Assembly: GCA_000497835.1 (NCBI GenBank)
Contig: KI547167.1
Span: 411,585 to 445,649, forward strand
DNA: 34,065 bases
Origin: a gamma proteobacterium L18
GTDB taxonomy: Bacteria; Pseudomonadota; Gammaproteobacteria; Pseudomonadales; Pseudomonadaceae
Direction of reading: 5' to 3'
Positions 1 through 6,636 of the stretch are shown here, piece after piece. A model generated the notes under the pieces. The model did no database searches, was not told the origin of the DNA, and saw only the letters and a list, made by a program, of their open reading frames with translations. Position numbers and translations under genes: made by a program. The first letter of the stretch is position 1. Every line of letters starts with the position of its first letter.

Positions 1-32
1 CCGCGTAATAGCTGGCACACTGTGGCGTCCTT

Positions 33-57
33 TTTCGCGGGTAGAACCCGCTCCCAC
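33..57. repeat. REP-like palindrome (single unit)
   Basis: The unit reads TTCGCGGGT-AGA-ACCCGCTCCCACA. Its short GCGGGT/ACCCGC hairpin is followed by the CTCCCACA tail typical of extragenic REP units in Pseudomonas. The same family recurs near 21758-21846 and 29142-29164. Confidence 0.75.
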
Positions 58-82
58 AAAGACAGTTGCTGCTACAGGCCGG

Positions 83-160
83 CGTCGCCTGCATCGCGGC
101 CAAGGCCGGCTCCTACCACGGATGGCGTAGGAGCCGGCCTTGGCCGCGATGCAGGCGACG
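83..160. repeat. Perfect 34-bp inverted repeat downstream of hmp
   Basis: The arms at 83-116 and 127-160 are exact reverse complements around a 10-nt loop. The sequence family (GCCTGCATCGCGGCCAAGG, then CCGGCTCCTAC) is a REP pair of a different type from the unit at 33-57. It starts 28 bp beyond the hmp stop codon. It could stabilise the 3' end of the hmp transcript or end it, but there is no T-run on the hmp strand, so a classical terminator is not shown. Confidence 0.8.
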
Positions 161-187
161 CGGTCTTTCCAGGCGACGGGCGCGCGG

Positions 188-1357
188 TCAGAGTTCGGCG
201 GCGGGGCCGAAGAACTCATAGTGCGCCTGCCCGTCCGGCACGCCCAGCGCCTTCAGGTGACCCTTCACCGCCTTCATGAACCCCTTGGGCCCCAGAAAGT
301 AGGCGTCCACGTCACGGTCCGCCGGCAGCCACTGTGCCAATAAGTCCTTGTCCAGCAGCCCCACGGCATCCGCCTGCCCGCCCGCCTCGGCGTGGCAATA
401 GAAGCGTTTGAGTTGCGGGTGGCGCGCCACCAGGTTATCCACCCAGTCACGGAAGCCCTGCACCGCCGCGTTGCGGGCGCTGTGCACGAAGTAGATCGGA
501 CGCCCGCTGGGCAACGCAGCCTCAAGCATGGCCAGGGTCGGGGTAATGCCCACGCCACCGCTGATCAGTACCAGCGGTTTGCTGCCGGCATGCAGCACGA
601 ACTCGCCGGCCGGCGGGAACAGTTGCACCTGATCGCCCACCTGCAGATGGTCATGCAGGAAATTGGAGACCTTGCCGCCCGCTTCACGCTTGACGCTGAT
701 CCGGTAGTGATCCGCCTTGGCCAGCGCCGACAGGGAATAGTTGCGGCGGTGCTCCTGGCCATCAATCATCAGCTTGATGCCGATGTACTGACCTGCAATG
801 AAGTCGAGAATCGCTTGCCCATCGACCGGTTCGAAATAGAACGAAACGATTTCCTCGCTTTCCTGCACCCGTGCCGCCAGCTTGAAGTCACGCCCGCCGC
901 GCCAGCCACCCGGCGCCTCGGCCTTTTGCTGATAGACCTCGGCTTCGGCGGCAATCAGGATATCGGCCAATTGCTGATAGGCGTTGCCCCAGGCACTGAG
1001 CACCTGCGGGGTCGCGATCTCGCTGCCCAGCACCTCCTCGATGGCACGCAGCAGGCAGGCGCCAACGATAGGGTAGTGTTCGGCCTGGATCTGCAGGGCC
1101 ACGTGTTTGTTGATGATGCGCGCCAGCAGACCACCCAGCTGGTCCAGCTCATCGATATGCCGCGCGTACATCAGCACGCCATTGGCCAGAGCCCGTGGTT
1201 GATCACCGCTGGCCTGGTTGGCCTGGTTGAACAGCGGGCGCACGCCTGGGTTCTCGTCCAGCAGGGTACGGTAGAAGTGGGTGATGAGCGCCTCGCCACC
1301 GCTCTCCAGCAGTGGGACGGTGGATTTGACGATGGCGCGATCCTGGGCACTAAGCAT
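188..1357 (-). CDS. hmp: Flavohemoglobin, nitric oxide dioxygenase
   Basis: A cytoplasmic enzyme that converts NO plus O2 to nitrate using NAD(P)H, FAD and haem, so it detoxifies NO. The 389 residues match the usual length of about 395. An N-terminal globin domain (1-140) carries Tyr29 (B10), proximal His85 in NKHVAL and Tyr95. The ferredoxin-reductase part has the FAD motif R205-N-Y-S208 and the NAD-binding GGVGITP (267-273). It ends in a FFGP stretch near the C terminus, as in the family. The ATG has an AAGGAG ribosome site a few bases upstream. The gene is divergent from norR, the usual arrangement for NO-induced transcription. In P. aeruginosa the gene is called fhp. The identification is secure. 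Confidence 0.97.
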   Translation of the reverse strand: MLSAQDRAIVKSTVPLLESGGEALITHFYRTLLDENPGVRPLFNQANQASGDQPRALANGVLMYARHIDELDQLGGLLARIINKHVALQIQAEHYPIVGACLLRAIEEVLGSEIATPQVLSAWGNAYQQLADILIAAEAEVYQQKAEAPGGWRGGRDFKLAARVQESEEIVSFYFEPVDGQAILDFIAGQYIGIKLMIDGQEHRRNYSLSALAKADHYRISVKREAGGKVSNFLHDHLQVGDQVQLFPPAGEFVLHAGSKPLVLISGGVGITPTLAMLEAALPSGRPIYFVHSARNAAVQGFRDWVDNLVARHPQLKRFYCHAEAGGQADAVGLLDKDLLAQWLPADRDVDAYFLGPKGFMKAVKGHLKALGVPDGQAHYEFFGPAAEL

Positions 1358-1399
1358 GGGGTGACTCCTTGGAACCGAGAGTGGAAAAAGATTGCTCAG

Positions 1400-1421
1400 T
1401 ACCTATCACGCTTCGTGCCAA
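1400..1421 (-). promoter_or_regulatory. Candidate sigma-54 promoter of hmp
   Basis: On the minus strand TTGGCACG (1414-1421) is a perfect -24 element. The -12 part, GTGAT in place of TTGCA/T at the expected spacing, keeps the G but not the C. It lies about 45-60 bp upstream of the hmp start. It is also 40-100 bp from the three NorR boxes, the right geometry for an enhancer-dependent promoter. The call rests on the -24 element and context; the -12 is weak. Confidence 0.55.
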
Positions 1422-1461
1422 GTATTTTTCTTATATATATCAACAGCTTCACCAAAAGGCA

Positions 1462-1517
1462 GTCAAAATGACTCACACTAGGTTAAAGTCATAATGACTA
1501 CACGAGGTCATTATGAC
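1462..1517. promoter_or_regulatory. Three NorR binding boxes (GTCA-N3-TGAC)
   Basis: Three perfect palindromes lie at 1462-1472 (GTCAAAATGAC), 1488-1498 (GTCATAATGAC) and 1507-1517 (GTCATTATGAC). Each fits the GT-N7-AC core described for NorR enhancer sites in E. coli, where three sites are needed for activation. Centre distances are 26 and 19 bp. The third box covers the norR ATG (1513-1515), which suggests NorR represses its own gene while activating hmp. Confidence 0.85.
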
Positions 1518-3063
1518 TGCAAAGCCCCTGCTTACCGCCCTCCTCCCCTTGGTCTCGGACCTGTCCCGAGATTTGCCCGAACGCGAGCGTTACCGACGCC
1601 TGCTGCAGAGCCTGCGCACCCTACTGCCCTGCGATGCCACCGCGCTGCTGCGCCTGGAAGGCGAATGGCTGGTCCCCCTGGCGGTGGATGGTTTGAGCAC
1701 CGACACACTGGGGCGGCGCTTCAAGGTCAGCGAGCACCCTCGCTTCGAGATCCTGCTGGCCAGCCCCTCCCCTACCCGCTTCGACAGCGACACCACCTTG
1801 CCCGACCCCTACGACGGCCTGGTGGAAGGGCTGCACGAAGACCTGCACGTACACGACTGCCTGGGCTGCCCGCTGTTCGTCGACGAGCGGCCCTGGGGCT
1901 TGTTGACCCTCGACGCCCTGGACCCGCAGCGCTTCGACAGCCTGGACCTGGACGCCCTGCAAGCGTTCGCCAGCATGGCAGCGGCCACCGTGACCGTGGC
2001 CAAGCGCATCGAGCACCTGGCCATGCGCGCCGAGGACGAGCACCGGCGCGCCGAACTGTTCCGCCAGGCCAGCACCCCGCAGTCTGGCGAAATGATCGGC
2101 CAAAGCCCCGCGCTGCAACGCCTGGGCGACGAAATCCGCCTGGTGGGCAGCAGCGACCTGACCGTGCTGATCACTGGCGAGACCGGTGTGGGCAAGGAAC
2201 TGGTGGCCCAGGCCATCCACCAGGCATCGGCCAGGGCCGGGCAGCCAATGATCAGCCTCAATTGCGCAGCGCTGCCCGACACCCTGGTGGAAAGCGAACT
2301 GTTCGGCCACGTGCGCGGTGCGTTCACCGGCGCCACCTCTGACCGGCGCGGCAAGTTCGAACTGGCCAACGGCGGCACGCTGTTCCTCGATGAAGTGGGC
2401 GAACTGTCCCTGAGCGTGCAGGCCAAGCTGCTGCGTGTGCTGCAAAGCGGCCAGTTGCAGCGCCTGGGCTCGGACCGCGAGCACGAAGTGGATGTACGCC
2501 TGATCGCCGCCACCAACCGCGACCTGGCCGAAGAGGTGCGCGAAGGCCGCTACCGGGCGGACTTTTATCATCGGCTCAGCGTCTACCCTTTACAGGTGCC
2601 GCCATTGCGCGAACGCGGCGCCGATGTCCTGCTGCTCAGCGGTTACTTCCTTGAGCAGAATCGCTCGCGCCTGGGCCTCAACAGTCTGCGCCTGAGCCCC
2701 GACGCACAGGATGCGCTGATGGCGTATGGCTGGCCGGGCAACGTCAGGGAGCTGGAGCACTTGATAGGTCGTGCCTCGCTGAGGGCATTGGGGCAGGCTG
2801 GCAAGTGCCCGGCTATCCTCACCCTGACGCCGGCGGACCTGGATTTGCGTACGGCGCAGGTCGGCATTGAAGCAATAGCGCCCGATTCCGTGGAAATGCC
2901 TGTCGCCGATGTAGACCTGCGCCAGGCCACGGACGCCTTCCAGCGCCGACTGATCCAGGCCTGCCTGAGCCGCCACCGGCACAATTGGGCTGCGGCGGCC
3001 CGCGAACTGGCCCTGGACCGCGCCAACCTCAGCCGCTTGGCCAAACGCCTGGGCATCAAATAG
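1513..3063 (+). CDS. norR: NO-responsive sigma-54 activator NorR (FhpR)
   Basis: A transcription activator that senses NO through a non-haem iron in its GAF domain and then drives sigma-54 RNA polymerase at the hmp promoter. The 516 residues contain an N-terminal GAF domain (about 20-165), an AAA+ domain (about 192-425) and a C-terminal Fis-type helix-turn-helix (about 475-516). In the GAF domain His114, Cys116 and Asp134 line up with E. coli iron-site residues His111, Cys113 and Asp131. The AAA+ domain has Walker A GETGVGKE (222-229), the sigma-54 contact loop GAFTGA (269-274) and Walker B FLDE (291-294). All functional motifs are intact. The start has an AGG five bases upstream and overlaps a NorR box. 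It could alternatively be named fhpR. Confidence 0.95.
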   Translation: MTAKPLLTALLPLVSDLSRDLPERERYRRLLQSLRTLLPCDATALLRLEGEWLVPLAVDGLSTDTLGRRFKVSEHPRFEILLASPSPTRFDSDTTLPDPYDGLVEGLHEDLHVHDCLGCPLFVDERPWGLLTLDALDPQRFDSLDLDALQAFASMAAATVTVAKRIEHLAMRAEDEHRRAELFRQASTPQSGEMIGQSPALQRLGDEIRLVGSSDLTVLITGETGVGKELVAQAIHQASARAGQPMISLNCAALPDTLVESELFGHVRGAFTGATSDRRGKFELANGGTLFLDEVGELSLSVQAKLLRVLQSGQLQRLGSDREHEVDVRLIAATNRDLAEEVREGRYRADFYHRLSVYPLQVPPLRERGADVLLLSGYFLEQNRSRLGLNSLRLSPDAQDALMAYGWPGNVRELEHLIGRASLRALGQAGKCPAILTLTPADLDLRTAQVGIEAIAPDSVEMPVADVDLRQATDAFQRRLIQACLSRHRHNWAAAARELALDRANLSRLAKRLGIK

Positions 3064-3104
3064 CAGCTCGGCCCCATAGAAATGTAACTAACCGCCTAAT
3101 GGCC

Positions 3105-3131
3105 TAAAGCCTGCCCTTGGCAGGTCGATAA
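3105..3131 (+). promoter_or_regulatory. Flagellar sigma-28 (FliA) promoter of cheV-like gene
   Basis: TAAAGCCT (3105-3112), an 11-bp spacer and GTCGATAA (3124-3131) match the FliA consensus TAAAGTTT-N11-GCCGATAA at 13 of 16 positions with exact spacing. It lies 42 bp before the downstream ATG. This places the next gene in the motility/chemotaxis regulon. Confidence 0.8.
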
Positions 3132-3173
3132 ACCTGGCATCGAATTGAAACCGGTCTGACAGAGAAGGTCCCC

Positions 3174-4073
3174 ATGTCGTCCAAGAATGCCCGCGCAGAC
3201 TCACTGTCACTTTTGCTGTTTACCTTGCGCAGCGGCAAGCTGATGGCCATCAACCTGCTGAAAGTCAGCGAAATCATCCCTTGCCCACCCCTGACCCGGC
3301 TGCCCGAATCGCACCCGCACGTCAAAGGCGTGGCCACCCTGCGCGGCAACTCCCTGTCGGTGATCGACCTGAGCCGCGCCATTGGCGAGATGCCCCTGCT
3401 CGACCCCAGCGGCGGCTGCCTGATCGTTACCGACATCAGCCGCTCCAAGCAGGGCCTGCACGTTCAGGGCGTGAGCAAGATCATCCACTGCCTGACCACC
3501 GATATCCGCCCGCCACCCTACGGCGCCGGGGTGAAATCGTTCATTACCGGGGTTACCCAAGTGGACGGCTCGCTGGTGCAGGTGCTGGACATCGAGAAAG
3601 TCATTCACGGCATTGCCCCGGCGCCGATCGTAGCCGCGCCGGAAACCTTGGGCGAAGAAGACGCCATGCTGCTGGCCCAGGCCAATATCCTGGTGGTGGA
3701 CGACAGTCAGGTCGCGCTGCAGCAATCGGTGCTGACCTTGCGCAATCTGGGTCTGGAGTGCCACACCGCCCGCAGCGCCCGCGAGGCCATCGACACCTTG
3801 CTGGAACTGCAAGGCACCCCCGGGCAGATCAATGTGCTGGTCTCGGACATCGAAATGTCGGAAATGGACGGCTACGCCCTGACCCGCACCCTGCGCGAGA
3901 CCCCGGACTTCAAGGACCTGTACGTGCTGCTGCACACCTCGCTGGACAGCAAGATGAACAGCGAAAAGGCCAATGCCGCCGGCGCCAACGCCGTGCTGAC
4001 CAAGTTCTCGTCCCCGGAACTGACCCAATGCCTGATCCGCGCCGCCCGCGCGGTGATCGGCCTGGACAGCTGA
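3174..4073 (+). CDS. cheV: CheV-type chemotaxis coupling protein (CheW + receiver)
   Basis: A cytoplasmic scaffold linking chemoreceptors to the CheA kinase, with a receiver domain thought to tune adaptation or drain phosphate. The 299 residues have a CheW-like domain (about 10-150) and a REC domain (about 171-297). The REC domain shows acidic Asp176/Asp177, phospho-acceptor Asp225 in VSDIEM, Thr255 and Lys277. This is the complete set for phosphorylation. GAGAAGG lies just upstream of the ATG. A sigma-28 promoter match precedes the gene, which fits a chemotaxis role. Pseudomonads carry several CheV paralogues, and which one this is cannot be told from the sequence. Confidence 0.93.
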   Translation: MSSKNARADSLSLLLFTLRSGKLMAINLLKVSEIIPCPPLTRLPESHPHVKGVATLRGNSLSVIDLSRAIGEMPLLDPSGGCLIVTDISRSKQGLHVQGVSKIIHCLTTDIRPPPYGAGVKSFITGVTQVDGSLVQVLDIEKVIHGIAPAPIVAAPETLGEEDAMLLAQANILVVDDSQVALQQSVLTLRNLGLECHTARSAREAIDTLLELQGTPGQINVLVSDIEMSEMDGYALTRTLRETPDFKDLYVLLHTSLDSKMNSEKANAAGANAVLTKFSSPELTQCLIRAARAVIGLDS

Positions 4074-4083
4074 GACCGCGGTA

Positions 4084-4548
4084 ATGGCCGAGTGCATCCT
4101 GATGCGTCAGGCGCTATCAATTGCCGAAACACCTGTGCGTTGGCCCCAAGGGATTGAGCTACGCCCCTGGAACGAGGCCGGCGCACAAGCCGTGCTGGAG
4201 CTATTACTGAGCGTCCGGCAAGTGGAAGCCAACACCGAACTGGCGGGCTGGTTGGCGCAACTGGCCGGCGATGCCGAATTCGACCCCCACCTGTGCCGGC
4301 TGGCTTACGGCCCTGCTAGCCTTGCGGGATTTGCCATGGGCTGGACCAGCAGTTTCATTCGCCATCTGGCCGTGCACCCCGGCGCACGCCGGCAGGGGCT
4401 GGGGCAGGCACTGCTCAATGATCTGTTCAACGCCTACCGCCGTCGCGACGAGGCCTTCGTCGACCTCACGGTGCTGGCCGACAATGCTGACGCCGTCAGG
4501 CTGTATGCACGGGCCGGCATGATGGAAGTTCGTCGTTATACTCAGTAA
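4084..4548 (+). CDS. GNAT-family N-acetyltransferase
   Basis: A predicted acetyl-CoA-dependent acetyltransferase of unknown substrate. The 154 residues hold the GNAT motif A around 94-111 (HLAVHP then RRQGLG at 102-107, the pyrophosphate-binding loop). The usual C-terminal motif B has Asn134 and Tyr141 in NADAVRLYARAGM. It starts 10 bp after the cheV stop and may be co-transcribed with it. The first ATG (4084) has a poor ribosome site and a second ATG at 4102 is possible. The N-terminal 25 residues show no motif. Confidence 0.85.
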   Translation: MAECILMRQALSIAETPVRWPQGIELRPWNEAGAQAVLELLLSVRQVEANTELAGWLAQLAGDAEFDPHLCRLAYGPASLAGFAMGWTSSFIRHLAVHPGARRQGLGQALLNDLFNAYRRRDEAFVDLTVLADNADAVRLYARAGMMEVRRYTQ

Positions 4549-4615
4549 CAACGTCGGCTGCGGGTCACCAGCGGCGCTCATGCATAATCCGCTTCTTTAT
4601 TTCCGGGACCCATCC

Positions 4616-4939
4616 ATGCACAAGACAGCGCTCTATGGGTTGGCCCTGGCCGCCAGCCTCGGCACCGCCCATGCGTCCAGCGAACAGGCCTGGGCCGCCC
4701 ACGATGACGAAGTGATCAACACCTGCCTGGCCGCCAGCCAGCTCAAGACAGCCCAAGCCGTGGGGCGCCCGGCCGAGTTCGACGATGCCGTGGGCTACAG
4801 CGCCATCCTGATTCAGGGGCGCTACCCCCAACCGCACATGAAAAACGCCTTGGGCCGCGAGCTGTGCCTGTTCGACAAGCAACGCCGCACGGCGCATGTC
4901 AGCGAGTGGGATTCAATCATGAATGTACGCAAGCCCTGA
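4616..4939 (+). CDS. Small exported protein of unknown function
   Basis: 107 residues. The N terminus MHKTALYGLALAASLGTAHA is a clear Sec signal peptide with an AxA-type cleavage site after residue 20, so the mature product is a periplasmic protein of about 87 residues. An upstream in-frame ATG at 4580 exists, but the signal peptide starts at 4616 and GGGA precedes it. The mature part has two cysteines (in NTCLAAS and RELCLF) that could form a disulfide. I recognise no domain. The stop codon is only 3 bp from the stop of the convergent next gene. Confidence 0.75.
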   Translation: MHKTALYGLALAASLGTAHASSEQAWAAHDDEVINTCLAASQLKTAQAVGRPAEFDDAVGYSAILIQGRYPQPHMKNALGRELCLFDKQRRTAHVSEWDSIMNVRKP

Positions 4940-4942
4940 GCA

Positions 4943-5278
4943 TCACAACCGCACGAACTGGTATAGCAACGTCATCAGCGGCGTCAGCGCATCGCGGTCA
5001 TTGGCCAGCGCCAGCGACACTACATTGACCAGCAATGCAGCAAACAGCGACCCCGTGAACCACAGGTTGTCCCGCACCAGCGCTGCCAGGCAGAACGCCA
5101 TCCCGCCCAGCGTGGCGGACCATGCCCTGGCGCCTGGCGTCAGTGGCAGGTAATGCAGCACAAGCAGCAACAGCGGCACCAGCATCGATAACGCCACGGG
5201 CTTGCACCATGCGCCCAGGTTGCGTGGAATCAAGAGGTTACCTCTGCAATATGTGGAAACGTAACCAAGTGTCTCCAC
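4943..5278 (-). CDS. Small membrane protein of unknown function
   Basis: Up to 111 residues with three hydrophobic segments: ALSMLVPLLLLVLHYLPL, a segment around ATLGGMAFCLAALV, and LWFTGSLFAALLVNVVSLAL. This suggests a small inner-membrane protein. The start is uncertain. The outermost ATG (5278) has no ribosome site. A TTG at 5233 has AGAGG seven bases upstream and would give 96 residues. An internal ATG at 5185 would give 80. It resembles the small YbaN/holin-size hydrophobic proteins only in general character, and no family is claimed. Confidence 0.6.
   Translation of the reverse strand: METLGYVSTYCRGNLLIPRNLGAWCKPVALSMLVPLLLLVLHYLPLTPGARAWSATLGGMAFCLAALVRDNLWFTGSLFAALLVNVVSLALANDRDALTPLMTLLYQFVRL
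5233..5245. promoter_or_regulatory. Perfect short palindrome at the start of the membrane-protein gene
   Basis: AGAGGT-T-ACCTCT is a perfect 6+1+6 palindrome. On the minus strand it contains the AGAGG that would serve as ribosome site for the TTG start. It could be an operator or a small hairpin that hides the ribosome site. No regulator is known from the sequence. Confidence 0.4.
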
Positions 5279-5370
5279 ATCGAAAAACGATCGCTATTAG
5301 CCATTTCCCATCTGCTTGTAGGAAACGTCTGTATTTAACCTTTCCTGTTGAACCCCTCTGCGGCCCGTTC

Positions 5371-5385
5371 CTGACAAAACTGACA
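5371..5385 (+). promoter_or_regulatory. Direct repeat CTGACA, candidate response-regulator site
   Basis: Two CTGACA copies (5371-5376 and 5380-5385) lie 9 bp apart, about 90 bp before the efflux operon start. OmpR-type regulators usually bind tandem half-sites at about this period. The operon encodes its own OmpR-type regulator, so autoregulation is plausible but inferred. Confidence 0.4.
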
Positions 5386-5472
5386 GCGTTCGGTCATGCT
5401 GGCGACCCGGTTGCCGCTATATAAAGAGCAGTAATACCCCATCCCCGCCCACGACCCTGGCGTCTCACCCGA

Positions 5473-6636
5473 ATGCGCACACCAATAACAAGAACTCTGC
5501 TGTTGGCCCTGATCGTCATTGCCCTGCTGGGGGCCGGCCTGTGGTACTGGAAAAAACCGGTGCACAAAGCTGCTGCCGCGACCAGCATCCCTGTGCGCGT
5601 GGTACAGGTCACCCGCCAGGACGTGCCCCGCTACCTCACCGGCATCGGCACCGTGCAATCATTGCAAAGCGTCACCGTGCGGCCGCAAATCGACGGCATC
5701 CTGGCCAAGCTGGCCGTCAAGGAAGGCCAGTGGGTCAAGCAGGGTGATCTGCTGGCCAGCATCGACGATCGTGCCATCCGCGCCAGCCTCGACCAGGCCC
5801 GTGCGCAACTGGGCCAGAGCCAGGCGCAATTGCAAGTGGCGGGGGTGAACCTCAAGCGCTACAAGGACCTGAGCGTCGACAATGGTATCTCGCGCCAGAC
5901 CCTGGACCAGCAACAGGCATTGGTTGACCAGCTCAAAGCGACCATTCAGGGCAACCAGGCGGCCATCGCCGCCGCCCAAGTGCAGCTTTCCTACACCCAG
6001 ATCCGCTCCCCGGTGACCGGCCGTGTCGGCATCCGCACCGTGGATGAGGGCAATTTCCTGCGCGTTACCGACACCCAGGGCCTGTTCACCGTCACCCAGA
6101 TCGACCCCATTGCCGTGGAGTTCGCCCTGCCCCAGCAAACCCTGCCCACCTTGCTCGCACTGACCCACAGCAATGAGGCGGCACAGGTGAAAGCCTTCGT
6201 CGATGGCGACAGCGAAAACGGCAATCTGCTGGGCACCGGCCATCTGACGTTGATCGACAACCAGGTATCAGCCACCACCGGCACCATTCGCGCCAAGGCC
6301 GAGTTCGACAATCGCCAACAGAAGCTGTGGCCAGGTCAACTGGTGAACATCAGCGTGGAGAGCCAGGTGCTACACGACGCCCTGGTAGTGCCACCCCAGG
6401 TGGTGCAGCGCGGTGTGGACAATCACTATGTATACCGGGTCAAGGGTTCGGCGGTAGAGTCAGTACCCGTCAAGGTGGTGTACCAGGACAGCGAGCGGAC
6501 TGTCATCGACGGCGTCGCCGCCGGTGACACGCTGATCAGCGACGGCCAGTCACGGCTCAAGCCAGGCAGCGAAATCGAAGTGGTCAAGGCGCAGCAGCCT
6601 GCGGTTGCCGATACCACCGCGCAGGCGCAGCCATGA
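5473..6636 (+). CDS. RND efflux membrane fusion protein
   Basis: The periplasmic adaptor of a tripartite RND pump, bridging the inner-membrane transporter to an outer-membrane channel. The 387 residues start with a membrane anchor (about 8-26, LLLALIVIALLGAGLWYW). Next come the lipoyl-like half (about 65-105, GTVQSLQSVTVRPQIDG then VKEGQWVKQGDLL), an alpha hairpin rich in Gln (about 105-170), the matching lipoyl half (SPVTGRVGIRTVDEGN), and the beta-barrel and membrane-proximal domains. Resemblance is to the MdtA/MuxA group. It lacks the lipobox seen in AcrA-type adaptors. The ribosome site is weak. It shares an ATGA overlap with the pump gene, so the two are translationally coupled. Confidence 0.93.
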   Translation: MRTPITRTLLLALIVIALLGAGLWYWKKPVHKAAAATSIPVRVVQVTRQDVPRYLTGIGTVQSLQSVTVRPQIDGILAKLAVKEGQWVKQGDLLASIDDRAIRASLDQARAQLGQSQAQLQVAGVNLKRYKDLSVDNGISRQTLDQQQALVDQLKATIQGNQAAIAAAQVQLSYTQIRSPVTGRVGIRTVDEGNFLRVTDTQGLFTVTQIDPIAVEFALPQQTLPTLLALTHSNEAAQVKAFVDGDSENGNLLGTGHLTLIDNQVSATTGTIRAKAEFDNRQQKLWPGQLVNISVESQVLHDALVVPPQVVQRGVDNHYVYRVKGSAVESVPVKVVYQDSERTVIDGVAAGDTLISDGQSRLKPGSEIEVVKAQQPAVADTTAQAQP

